From: JBDTOX01 sp039933015
GTDB lineage: Bacteria > Pseudomonadota > Gammaproteobacteria > Burkholderiales > Methylophilaceae
DNA length: 24,922 nt
Direction: 5' to 3'
NCBI GenBank assembly: GCA_039933015.1
Contig: JBDTOX010000092.1
Span: 1 to 24,922, forward strand
Shown here: piece by piece, positions 1 to 7,037 of the stretch
How positions within the stretch are numbered: position 1 is the first letter of the stretch
How the letters are laid out: every line of letters begins with the position of its first letter
Program-made: the position numbers and the translations under genes
The notes under the pieces: generated by a model
Seen by the model: only the letters and a program-made list of their open reading frames with translations
Databases searched by the model: none
Told to the model about the DNA's origin: nothing

Positions 1-107
1 TTGGCATCTTCAATGCTGGCAGAAAGCGCACCCAAATCCATCAATATGTCACTTAAGAGATCGGCGGTATTGTCTCTGGCCTCGATTTTAAGCGATATCC
101 AACTCAT
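1..107 (-). CDS. prmA: Ribosomal protein L11 methyltransferase, N-terminal fragment
   Basis: Only the first 35 codons are inside the window; the gene continues past position 1. The visible protein begins MSWISLKIEARDNTADLLSD and continues with a DxGA-type turn (residues 29-32) followed by SASIEDA, which matches the start of PrmA proteins (E. coli begins MPWIQLKL and has a similar LMEAGAVS segment). PrmA trimethylates lysines and the N-terminus of ribosomal protein L11 using S-adenosylmethionine. It lies 39 bp downstream of accC on the same strand, a gene order common in proteobacteria, so it probably ends the aroQ-accB-accC-prmA operon. The catalytic domain is not visible, so the call rests on the N-terminus and context. 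Confidence 0.8.
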   Translation of the reverse strand, partial: MSWISLKIEARDNTADLLSDILMDLGALSASIEDA

Positions 108-146
108 TGTAATAAGCCCCCAGCCTTTATCGCGTCAGCCACACGA

Positions 147-1496
147 TCATTTAGTCGTGATGCCGAGCTTTTGTTCCAGGTAGTGAATGCTGGTGCCGCC
201 TGCGTGGAACGCAGCGTCCGCCATTAAATCGCTATGCAAGGGTACATTGGTTTTAATGCCCTCCACTACCATTTCGGATAAAGCAATACGCATACGGGCA
301 ATCGCCTGTTCACGCGTATCGCCGTAGGCAATGAGTTTGCCTATCATCGAATCGTAATGTGGTGGTACCAGGTAGTTCTGGTAGGCGTGAGTATCTACGC
401 GGATACCAGGGCCGCCCGGCATGTGAAATGTAGTGATGCGACCAGGTGATGGTATGAAGTTATAAGGATCTTCCGCATTAATACGGCATTCAATTGCATG
501 ACCGCGGAACTGAATATCCTTTTGACGGAAAGCCAGTTTCTCATTGGCTGCTATACGGATTTGCTGCTGCACAATATCAATGCCTGTGATCATTTCCGTG
601 ACGGGATGCTCTACTTGCACCCGCGTATTCATTTCTATGAAATAGAACTCATTGTTTTCATATAAAAATTCAAATGTGCCTGCGCCGCGGTAATTGATTT
701 TGCGACAAGCATCCGCGCAACGCATGCCGACTTTGTCTCTGAGTCTGCTACTCAAGCCCGGTGCGGGAGCTTCCTCAAGGACTTTTTGGTGGCGGCGTTG
801 CATCGAGCAATCACGTTCGCCCAAATAAACTGCATTACCGTGCTGATCTGAGAGTATCTGAATCTCGATATGACGTGGATGCTCAAGGAATTTTTCCATG
901 TAAACCATGGGGTTGCCAAAAGCAGCCTGAGCTTCGGCTTTGGTCATATTGACAGAGGCAAGTAACGCGGCCTCGGTATGCACAACACGCATTCCGCGGC
1001 CACCGCCACCACCAGCGGCTTTGATGATGACCGGATAGCCGATTTCCTTGGCCGTGCGCAGGATGATTTCCGCATCGGCGGGTAGTGCGCCTTCAGAACC
1101 GGGCACACAGGGCACACCGGCTTTTCTCATGGCGTCCTTGGCGCTCACCTTGTCACCCATCAAGCGGATGGTTTCGGCGCGAGGGCCAATGAAGACAAAG
1201 CCACTTTGTTCTACGCGCTCCGCAAAATCTGCATTTTCCGAAAGGAAACCATAGCCCGGGTGTATGGCTTCGGCATCTGTGACTTCCGCTGCGCTAATCA
1301 CTGCCGGGATATTGAGATAACTCTGGCTTGATGGGGCCGGTCCGATACATACTGATTCGTCAGCTAATTTAACGTACTTGGCTTCACGATCAGCTTCCGA
1401 GTGTACGGCGACGGTCTTGATTCCCAGCTCGCGACAGGCACGCTGGATGCGCAGGGCAATTTCGCCACGGTTGGCAATGAGGACTTTTTCAAACAT
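147..1496 (-). CDS. accC: Acetyl-CoA carboxylase, biotin carboxylase subunit
   Basis: Biotin carboxylase carboxylates the biotin on AccB with bicarbonate and ATP, the first half-reaction of malonyl-CoA formation for fatty acid synthesis. The 449-residue protein has the expected full length. It shows the N-terminal carboxylase domain (MFEKVLIANRGEIALR), the ATP-grasp glycine loop KAAGGGGGRGMRV at about residues 159-171, and the active-site stretch EMNTRVQVEHPVTE at about 288-301. The key residues K116, K159, H209, E276, E288, R292 and E296 all fall at the family positions. The ATG is preceded by AGAGGT. It follows accB after 9 bp, so the two subunits are co-transcribed and made in proportion. 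Confidence 0.97.
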   Translation of the reverse strand: MFEKVLIANRGEIALRIQRACRELGIKTVAVHSEADREAKYVKLADESVCIGPAPSSQSYLNIPAVISAAEVTDAEAIHPGYGFLSENADFAERVEQSGFVFIGPRAETIRLMGDKVSAKDAMRKAGVPCVPGSEGALPADAEIILRTAKEIGYPVIIKAAGGGGGRGMRVVHTEAALLASVNMTKAEAQAAFGNPMVYMEKFLEHPRHIEIQILSDQHGNAVYLGERDCSMQRRHQKVLEEAPAPGLSSRLRDKVGMRCADACRKINYRGAGTFEFLYENNEFYFIEMNTRVQVEHPVTEMITGIDIVQQQIRIAANEKLAFRQKDIQFRGHAIECRINAEDPYNFIPSPGRITTFHMPGGPGIRVDTHAYQNYLVPPHYDSMIGKLIAYGDTREQAIARMRIALSEMVVEGIKTNVPLHSDLMADAAFHAGGTSIHYLEQKLGITTK

Positions 1497-1505
1497 AGAA
1501 ACCTC

Positions 1506-1955
1506 TTAGCCGATGATAAACAAGGGTTCGCCGTATTCGACGGGTTGGCCGTTTTCAACCAGAATGGCTTTGATAACACCGCTGTGGTCGGCTTCAATTT
1601 CGTTGAGCAATTTCATCGCCTCAATAATGCAAAGCGTATCGCCAACGGACACATTGGAGCCAATATCAACGAAGGACTTGGCATCAGGTGAAGAAGAGCG
1701 GTAAAAAGTACCTACCATGGGCGATTTCACCACGTGGCCTTCCACAACTGGCACAACGGCTTCAGCTACAGGGGCAGCCGCTGGAGCTTGGGGTGCCATG
1801 CTGTGCATGTACGGCTGAGCATAATGCATGGCAGGTTGTGAATTCGGTAAAGTGCGGCTAATGCGAACTTTCTCCTCGCCTTCGGTCAATTCCAGTTCAG
1901 AAATACCGGATTCTTCCACCAGATCGATCAATTTTTTGAGTTTACGTAAATCCAT
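1506..1955 (-). CDS. accB: Acetyl-CoA carboxylase biotin carboxyl carrier protein
   Basis: BCCP carries the biotin that shuttles CO2 between AccC and the carboxyltransferase. The 149-residue protein has the usual three parts: a short N-terminal helix region (MDLRKLKKLIDLVEESGISE), a flexible linker rich in Ala, Pro and Met at about residues 36-70, and the C-terminal biotinyl domain with the EAMK motif, where K115 is the biotinylated lysine. The thumb-containing SPMVGTFYRSSSP segment typical of the acetyl-CoA carboxylase type lies at 78-90. A GAGGT ribosome site precedes the ATG. It sits between aroQ (38 bp upstream) and accC (9 bp downstream). Confidence 0.97.
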   Translation of the reverse strand: MDLRKLKKLIDLVEESGISELELTEGEEKVRISRTLPNSQPAMHYAQPYMHSMAPQAPAAAPVAEAVVPVVEGHVVKSPMVGTFYRSSSPDAKSFVDIGSNVSVGDTLCIIEAMKLLNEIEADHSGVIKAILVENGQPVEYGEPLFIIG

Positions 1956-1993
1956 GGTTAACCTCGAACAAAGCGATTTTTATAATATGGGAT

Positions 1994-2449
1994 TTAATGA
2001 CAATATTTATTAATTACATACGCCAATGCCAGCGTATAGCTCTGTGCGCCCAGACCGCTAATCACACCGACCGCAATATCAGTGAAGTAGGAATGATGAC
2101 GGAAAGGTTCACGAGCATAGACGTTGGATAGATGAACTTCAATAAAAGGAATTTTGACTGCGGCCAATGCATCGCGCATGGCGACAGAAGTGTGTGTGAA
2201 AGCTGCCGGATTGATAATGATAAAATCGGTACTTTTACCAGCCAATGACTGCACTTTGCCGATTAGTTCGGCTTCAGAGTTGCTTTGATAGGTTTCAAGT
2301 TGCACACCAGCTTTGCTTGCTTGCTCTGCCAGGCCTTGATTGATGCTATCTAGCGTGTCTTTGCCGTAATGCTCAGGCTCACGCAAACCCAACAAGTTGA
2401 GGTTGGGGCCATGTAGCACCAGAACGGATTTAGAAGATTTAACAGTCAT
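1994..2449 (-). CDS. aroQ: 3-dehydroquinate dehydratase, type II
   Basis: AroQ removes water from 3-dehydroquinate in the shikimate pathway to aromatic amino acids. The 151-residue length is normal for the type II (dodecameric) enzyme. Family motifs are clear: VLHGPNLNLLGLREPEHYG with the catalytic tyrosine Y28 on the lid loop and R23, the substrate-binding INPAAFTHTS at about 79-88, and EVHLSNVYAREPFRHHS with catalytic H106. It leads a minus-strand run aroQ-accB-accC-prmA, an order seen in many proteobacteria. The 117-bp gap before it suggests its own promoter, but I see no strong one. Confidence 0.96.
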   Translation of the reverse strand: MTVKSSKSVLVLHGPNLNLLGLREPEHYGKDTLDSINQGLAEQASKAGVQLETYQSNSEAELIGKVQSLAGKSTDFIIINPAAFTHTSVAMRDALAAVKIPFIEVHLSNVYAREPFRHHSYFTDIAVGVISGLGAQSYTLALAYVINKYCH

Positions 2450-2471
2450 ACGAAGTTGTTTTTTGAGGCAA

Positions 2472-2503
2472 GCGGCAATAATTCATGGCAGCAAGTTTGC
2501 CGC
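2472..2503. repeat. 7-bp inverted repeat upstream of aroQ
   Basis: GCGGCAA at 2472-2478 and TTGCCGC at 2497-2503 are exact inverse copies with an 18-bp spacer. The pair lies in the 117-bp gap between the thioredoxin gene and aroQ, 23 bp before the aroQ ATG. Neither strand has a T-run after it, so it does not look like an intrinsic terminator. It could be an operator or chance. Confidence 0.35.
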
Positions 2504-2566
2504 AAATGGGGGTATGTTGTCTAGAGAATTGACGAAATTTAAAGAAATTGGAAGTTTTGTGGGGGC

Positions 2567-3118
2567 TTATTTTGTAGCATGGATTTCTGCAGATGTTTTT
2601 ATTAAGGGTAACAAGGTTTTTTCTAAAAGCGACTGGTTAATACGCCCAAAATAAGTATTTGCAATACCGCCATCAGCTTGAATAATGACAGTGTAGGGTA
2701 GCACCCCTTTATCGTTGCCCAGACTGGCGCCTATAGCCATTGCCTCCATATCGCCAGCAAGCAAGGGGTAGCTTACTTTTGTTGTTTTGGCGAACTCGCG
2801 CATTTTATCTATATCATCGGTAGAAATGCCCAGCACAATTACGCCACGATCTCGATATTGATCTTGTAGGCGGGATAATTCTGGCATCTCCTCGCGGCAA
2901 GGCGGGCACCAGCTTGCCCAAAAATTGATCACCGTTATCTTACCCTGCCACTGGCTAATGGCTTGCGCAGTGCCATTAGCATCTGGAAAGCTGGCTGCAT
3001 ACAGCGTATGCGTCGGTAAGGGCGTAGTTGAAGAATTTAGCAGGGAATGTCGGATGATAATGACGGTCAGTAGGATAGCGGCGCCAGCGGCGATAAGCTT
3101 AAGAAGTTTTTTGTTCAC
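2567..3118 (-). CDS. TlpA/ResA-like membrane-anchored thioredoxin
   Basis: A periplasmic thiol-disulfide oxidoreductase of the TlpA/ResA/CcmG group. The 183-residue protein has a lysine-rich N-terminus (MNKKLLKL), a single hydrophobic segment at about 9-23 that probably anchors it, and a redoxin domain with NFWASWCPPCREEMPEL, the active cysteines being C71 and C74. A cis-proline region follows (GVLPYTVII at about 138-146). The start codon is GTG; no better start is visible. It lies 27 bp downstream of dsbD, which delivers electrons from cytoplasmic thioredoxin to such proteins, so it is a likely DsbD client. Whether it serves cytochrome c maturation or general disulfide reduction cannot be told from sequence. 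Confidence 0.88.
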   Translation of the reverse strand: MNKKLLKLIAAGAAILLTVIIIRHSLLNSSTTPLPTHTLYAASFPDANGTAQAISQWQGKITVINFWASWCPPCREEMPELSRLQDQYRDRGVIVLGISTDDIDKMREFAKTTKVSYPLLAGDMEAMAIGASLGNDKGVLPYTVIIQADGGIANTYFGRINQSLLEKTLLPLIKTSAEIHATK

Positions 3119-3145
3119 GGGTTAGCGCTTTAATTTATCCAGGAT

Positions 3146-4990
3146 TTAATTATTGGCGTTTAATCTGTTAAGTGTGGCTAAAAATTTATCAGCGTCCTGA
3201 TACCCGATCACTTTCAGCTGCGTGATTTCCTGACCGGTAGGATCAAAAAAGATAATACCGGGAGGACCAAACAGACCAAAGCGTTTCAACAATGCCGAGT
3301 CGCCTGCTGAGTCTCGCGTCACATCGGCTTGCAGCAAAACGACGTTCGCCAAGGATTGCTGCACGCGCGGATCACTGAAGGTGAATTGCTCAAACTCTTT
3401 ACAGGCGACACACCAGTCCGCATAAAAATCCAGCATTACCGGCTTGCCTGACGAGGCTTTTAAATTGCTTTCCAGATCAGCTAAATTTGTTACGCGGTGA
3501 AAAGGTAACGATACCCTGGATTCGGAGCTAGCGCTCGCCGTTAAGCCAGCAAGTGGCTGCAAGGGGGATTTTGCGCCGGAGACTGCACCTATGAGCAAGG
3601 CGGTGCCGAGTAGCAAGGCAATGACTGCGATACCCTTCCAGAACTTCATCCATTGGCTGGCGTGGGCTGGCAAGCCATCCAGAGCATGCATGTATATGGC
3701 GGGCACTATCAGTAATGCCGCCCATAATGCCATTCCAATCCCCATAGGAATTAGTGGCGAGATGAGCCAGATGGCCATGCCCAGCATGACAACGCCAAAG
3801 AAGTTACGCACCGCCGTCATCCATGGGCCTGTTTTGGGCAATAAGGTACCGGCGGATGCTCCTATGAGCAGTAATGGCACACCCATGCCTAATGCGAGCG
3901 CAAAGAGTGCAGTGCCGCCTAGAACCACATCGTGCGTGTTGCTGATATAAAGTAAAGCACCGGCCAGTGGAGCGGCTACGCAGGGGCTCACAATCAACGC
4001 AGAAAGTGCGCCCATAACGAATACACCGAGAAAGTGACCACCTTTGATGTGGTTGGTAGCGTTAACCATACGGCTTTCAAACGAGCTCGGTAATTGCAGC
4101 TCATAAAAGCCGAACATCGACAGTGCAAGCAATACGAATACGAAAGCACTGCTACCCAAGGCCCAGGGGTTTTGCAGTGCATTGCTCAACAGCTGACCAG
4201 AAAGTCCGGCCGCAATCCCGGCCAGCGTATAGCTCAGCGCCATGCCCATGGTATAGGCGAGTGAGAGGTTGAAGGTATGCAATCGGCCAGATTTTTTGCT
4301 GCCGACAATGATGCCCGATAAAATCGGAATCATAGGCAACACGCAAGGCGTAAGCGCAAGTAGTAAACCGAAGCCAAAAAAGCCCGCAATAATCAGCCAC
4401 AGCTTGCCGCTTTTTAACAAAGACGCTGCTTGGTCATCATCTGTAGCGTCTGCAGATAGCGTAGGGTTTATTGAGGCGGCCAGGCCAGAGCTGGCTGTGG
4501 GTAAATCGACTTCCAGCGTTTTGTGTATGGGGGAATAGCACAAACCCTTTTCGCTGCAACCCTGGTAAGTGGCTAGTAATTTGATTTTATTCGGGCTTGA
4601 GCCAGCTGAGGCCAGATTAATAATAGCGTTAAAGTTTTGATGAAAGACCTCGGTCTGGCCAAAATTGGGATCTTGCTTGGGCTCGCCTTTTGGCAGTTCT
4701 ACTGCACTGATGCTGCTTCCTGGTGATTTGATTTCAAATTTGATGCGATCGCGATATAGATAATGGCCGGGTGCGATTTGGAAATTGGCATGCAGTGTCT
4801 GCGCATCTCTGGCCGTTACAGTAAGCTTGAAAGCCTGATCTGGAGGCAGAACGGTGTCGTCGTCGGCTTGTGCCAGAAACGCCAGTCTTCCACTGTCGGT
4901 TTGATTATTTAGTGACGCCGCAGTTACCGCAAAAGGAAAAATACAGCAGGCGAATAAAAACGTACGTAATAAAAGCAGATAAGGTTTCAA
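3146..4990 (-). CDS. dsbD: Thiol:disulfide interchange protein DsbD
   Basis: DsbD moves reducing power from cytoplasmic thioredoxin across the inner membrane to periplasmic clients. The 614-residue protein has all three modules: a signal peptide (residues 1-25), an N-terminal beta domain with paired C145 and C151 (QGCSEKGLCYSP), a transmembrane domain of about eight helices with C216 (LTPCVLPMIP) and C337 (SPCVAAPLAG), and a C-terminal thioredoxin domain with YADWCVACKEFE (C527, C530). All six redox cysteines are present. The start is TTG, overlapping the cutA stop as TTGA, which suggests translational coupling. The cutA-dsbD pairing is common in proteobacteria. Confidence 0.95.
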   Translation of the reverse strand: MKPYLLLLRTFLFACCIFPFAVTAASLNNQTDSGRLAFLAQADDDTVLPPDQAFKLTVTARDAQTLHANFQIAPGHYLYRDRIKFEIKSPGSSISAVELPKGEPKQDPNFGQTEVFHQNFNAIINLASAGSSPNKIKLLATYQGCSEKGLCYSPIHKTLEVDLPTASSGLAASINPTLSADATDDDQAASLLKSGKLWLIIAGFFGFGLLLALTPCVLPMIPILSGIIVGSKKSGRLHTFNLSLAYTMGMALSYTLAGIAAGLSGQLLSNALQNPWALGSSAFVFVLLALSMFGFYELQLPSSFESRMVNATNHIKGGHFLGVFVMGALSALIVSPCVAAPLAGALLYISNTHDVVLGGTALFALALGMGVPLLLIGASAGTLLPKTGPWMTAVRNFFGVVMLGMAIWLISPLIPMGIGMALWAALLIVPAIYMHALDGLPAHASQWMKFWKGIAVIALLLGTALLIGAVSGAKSPLQPLAGLTASASSESRVSLPFHRVTNLADLESNLKASSGKPVMLDFYADWCVACKEFEQFTFSDPRVQQSLANVVLLQADVTRDSAGDSALLKRFGLFGPPGIIFFDPTGQEITQLKVIGYQDADKFLATLNRLNANN

Positions 4991-5331
4991 GCAGAGGTTT
5001 CCCCGTTAAGCCATGTAAGATAGGCAGGCAAACCGCCTGTAACTGGGACATGGATGATCTCTGGAAGTTCGTAGGGATGCTGTTGGCGTATGGCCTCTTC
5101 CAGAGCGGTATAGCACGCTTCCATGGTTTTAATTAAGAGCGGGATTTCAGTCGCACTTTCGGTTTTGCCCTGCCAGTGGTAGATTGAAGTACATGGCGCC
5201 AATATATTGACACAGGCCGCCAGCTTCCGGGATATCAAATAGTGCGCCAGCTTTTCGGCGCTGGCTTGATCCGGCAGGTTGGTCAGCACCAGCAATGCGC
5301 CGGTCGACTGAGATGATGAAAAGGCAGGCAA
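4987..5331 (-). CDS. cutA: CutA divalent-ion tolerance protein
   Basis: CutA is a small cytoplasmic trimer of PII-like fold named from copper-tolerance mutants; its molecular role is still unsettled. The 114-residue product shows the family features: VLTNLPDQASAEKLAHYLI near the start, RKLAACVNI at 35-43, the YHWQGK segment at 51-56, and the conserved HPYELPEII at 85-93 followed by YLTWL near the end. The chosen start is TTG at 5331, with GGAG 11 bases upstream; no in-frame ATG exists near the N-terminus. An ATG at 5341 lies in another frame. It is the first gene of the cutA-dsbD-thioredoxin group, overlapping dsbD by 4 bp. Confidence 0.92.
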   Translation of the reverse strand: MPAFSSSQSTGALLVLTNLPDQASAEKLAHYLISRKLAACVNILAPCTSIYHWQGKTESATEIPLLIKTMEACYTALEEAIRQQHPYELPEIIHVPVTGGLPAYLTWLNGETSA

Positions 5332-5352
5332 AATTCGTCATTCTCCAAAAGG

Positions 5353-5471
5353 GTATTGCAAAAGCGATCCGAGACCCTCATTTACTGCATGTAAACTTCG
5401 GGTTGCCTCATTAAGGCATTTAATTTTGAGTAGCCTGCTTTTGGCTTCGGTCCGCTTTTGCACAAGTATTG
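5353..5471. repeat. Nested inverted-repeat element, possible cloverleaf
   Basis: The gap between cutA and fxsA holds ordered complementary segments. The outer arms are TGCAAAAGCG (5357-5366) and CGCTTTTGCA (5453-5462), extended after a two-base mismatch by CCGA (5369-5372) with TCGG (5447-5450). Inside are three hairpins in series: ACCC/GGGT (5374-5377, 5400-5403) enclosing TTTAC/GTAAA (5381-5385, 5391-5395); TGCCT/AGGCA (5404-5408, 5414-5418); and AGCC/GGCT (5432-5435, 5443-5446). GTATTG occurs just outside at 5353-5358 (overlapping the left arm by two bases) and 5466-5471, resembling a target duplication. It may be a miniature mobile repeat, a structured RNA leader of fxsA, or both. No family is recognised. 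Confidence 0.5.
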
Positions 5472-5493
5472 TAATGATTAAGGTTGGAATTTC

Positions 5494-5901
5494 ATGCGTT
5501 TGCTTTTCCTGTTGGTAATTTTACTCGCTTTCCCGGTGTTGGAGATATGGTTGCTGGTAGCACTCGGCAACCGCTACGGCTGGTGGTTGCTAGGATATCT
5601 GGTGGTAGTTGCCATGCTGGGATGGCGCCTGATCCAGGATGAAAAATTATTGCTGGTCGGGCGTATGGTGCACACCCTAAGCCAGGGTGGAACGCCGGCC
5701 AAGGTATTGTTAGGCAGCGCTAAAAATCTGATTGCCGGCATATTGCTCATATTGCCTGGCGTATTGAGTGATGCGCTTGCAGTCATTTTATTATTGCTAC
5801 CATCTCCCCATGTCCCGCCACCAGATCCTCATGCCCGTTCAACGACAACCACAGCGGCTAACGATGATGTGATCGAAGGCGAGTTTCGCCGCGAAGATTA
5901 A
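5494..5901 (+). CDS. fxsA: FxsA family membrane protein
   Basis: FxsA is a small inner-membrane protein; in E. coli its overproduction relieves F-plasmid exclusion of phage T7, but its normal role is unknown. The 135-residue protein starts with a hydrophobic helix (MRLLFLLVILLAFPVLEIWLL), has a second at about 29-46 (GWWLLGYLVVVAMLGWRL, ending in the QDE motif) and a hydrophobic GILLILPGVLSDALAVILLLLP stretch, residues 82-103, which matches the family signature around LPGxxSD. The C-terminus is hydrophilic and acidic (DDVIEGEFRRED), as in other family members. It is preceded by AAGGTTGGA. In many proteobacteria fxsA lies beside groESL; here it does not. Confidence 0.92.
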   Translation: MRLLFLLVILLAFPVLEIWLLVALGNRYGWWLLGYLVVVAMLGWRLIQDEKLLLVGRMVHTLSQGGTPAKVLLGSAKNLIAGILLILPGVLSDALAVILLLLPSPHVPPPDPHARSTTTTAANDDVIEGEFRRED

Positions 5902-5908
5902 GTGCCAG

Positions 5909-5957
5909 AGGCGTTTAAGACTGCTTCTTGCTTGCTGTGATAAACTAGCGCCTTTTT
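5909..5957 (+). terminator. Possible rho-independent terminator after fxsA
   Basis: AGGCG (5909-5913) plus TTTA (5914-5917) can pair with TAAA (5941-5944) and CGCCT (5949-5953), with a four-base bulge on the right side; five T residues follow at 5953-5957. The loop is long, about 23 bases, so the structure is weaker than a textbook terminator. Confidence 0.35.
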
Positions 5958-5996
5958 AAGTCATTGCAGCCCTTTGTTTAGGCTAGGAATTTCAGC

Positions 5997-7022
5997 ATGT
6001 CCCACCAAGTCACGATCAAACCCAGCGGTCATATTTATTCAGTAGCGGCCGATGACACCATACTAAATGCCGCGGTAGAGGCAGGCTTTAATCTGCCTTA
6101 TGGTTGCCGTAATGGGGCCTGTGGGGCCTGCAAAGGCAGTGTGCTTGAAGGCAAGGTTGATTATGGTGATTTTCAGGCTGGCGCACTGACCGAGGATGAA
6201 AAGCAGGCCGGCCTGGCTTTGTTCTGTTGTGCCAAGCCGCTTACCGATATGGTGATCGAGTGTCGCGAAGTCACCGCAAGTAGTGGTATACGTCCACGCA
6301 TTATGCCGGCCCGCGTACAGAAAATGGAAAAGGTATCGCATGACGTGATGGTGCTGTTTCTCAAGTTGCCCAGTAACGAGCGCATGCAGTTTATGGCCGG
6401 CCAGTATGTTGATTTCTTGCTTAAGGACGGCAAGCGCCGTGCTTTCTCGATAGCCAATGCGCCACACAGTGATGAATTGCTGGAAATGCACATGCGCCTG
6501 ATACCGGACGGACAATTCACCCGCTATGTTTTTGACGAAATGCACGAAAAAGCCATTTTGCGTCTGGAAGGCCCATTCGGCAGTTTTTACCTGCGCGAGG
6601 ATTCCGACAAGCCAGTGATTTTTGTTGCGGGCGGTACCGGCTTTGCGCCGATCAAGGGCATTATCGAACATATGATGCATCATAAAATGCAGCGTCAGAT
6701 AATACTGTATTGGGGTGCGTATGCTGGCGAAGATCTATACATGCCCGAGCTGCCGCAACAGTGGCAGGCTGAGTATCCTAATTTTACTTATATTCCGGTA
6801 TTGTCAGAGCCGCAGCCAGAAGATAATTGGCAAGGCAGGACGGGGCTGGTGCATGATGCTGTGCTGGAAGACCATGCGGATTTAAGCAGCTATCAGGTCT
6901 ATTGCGGCGGCGCTCCGCAAATGGTGGAAATTGCACATCAAGCATTCCAGAAGCATGGCATGCCCGAAGAGGAGTTCTTCTCGGATGCCTTTACTTTTTC
7001 TAATCCGCCACCTAAAAAATAG
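5997..7022 (+). CDS. Ferredoxin-fused NAD(P)H flavin reductase (CDP-glucoseen reductase-like)
   Basis: A one-chain electron-transfer reductase: NAD(P)H to FAD to a 2Fe-2S centre. The 341-residue protein has an N-terminal plant-type ferredoxin domain with GCRNGACGACKG (C37, C42, C45) and a fourth ligand at C77 or C78, then an FAD-binding barrel with the KRRAFSIAN motif near 135-143, then a nucleotide-binding domain with IFVAGGTGFAPIKG near 207-220 and YCGGAPQMV near 302. This arrangement is shared by CDP-6-deoxy-delta-3,4-glucoseen reductase, phenol and methane monooxygenase reductases. No oxygenase or sugar gene lies nearby, so the electron acceptor is unknown and a specific name would be over-reach. 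It stands alone, ending 15 bp from the convergent hemY. Confidence 0.88.
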   Translation: MSHQVTIKPSGHIYSVAADDTILNAAVEAGFNLPYGCRNGACGACKGSVLEGKVDYGDFQAGALTEDEKQAGLALFCCAKPLTDMVIECREVTASSGIRPRIMPARVQKMEKVSHDVMVLFLKLPSNERMQFMAGQYVDFLLKDGKRRAFSIANAPHSDELLEMHMRLIPDGQFTRYVFDEMHEKAILRLEGPFGSFYLREDSDKPVIFVAGGTGFAPIKGIIEHMMHHKMQRQIILYWGAYAGEDLYMPELPQQWQAEYPNFTYIPVLSEPQPEDNWQGRTGLVHDAVLEDHADLSSYQVYCGGAPQMVEIAHQAFQKHGMPEEEFFSDAFTFSNPPPKK

Positions 7023-7037
7023 TATGTTGGAACGAGT

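Noticed and set aside
5147..5341. Open frame starting at ATG 5341 inside cutA
   Set aside because: It is a different frame within cutA, lacks domain character and its GGAG lies only one base from the ATG. The cutA frame with TTG at 5331 encodes the full family pattern.
5357..5462. Integron attC site or tRNA gene
   Set aside because: The block has folded structure but lacks the GTTRRRY/RYYYAAC core sites of attC, and no tRNA anticodon arm or T-loop consensus is visible.
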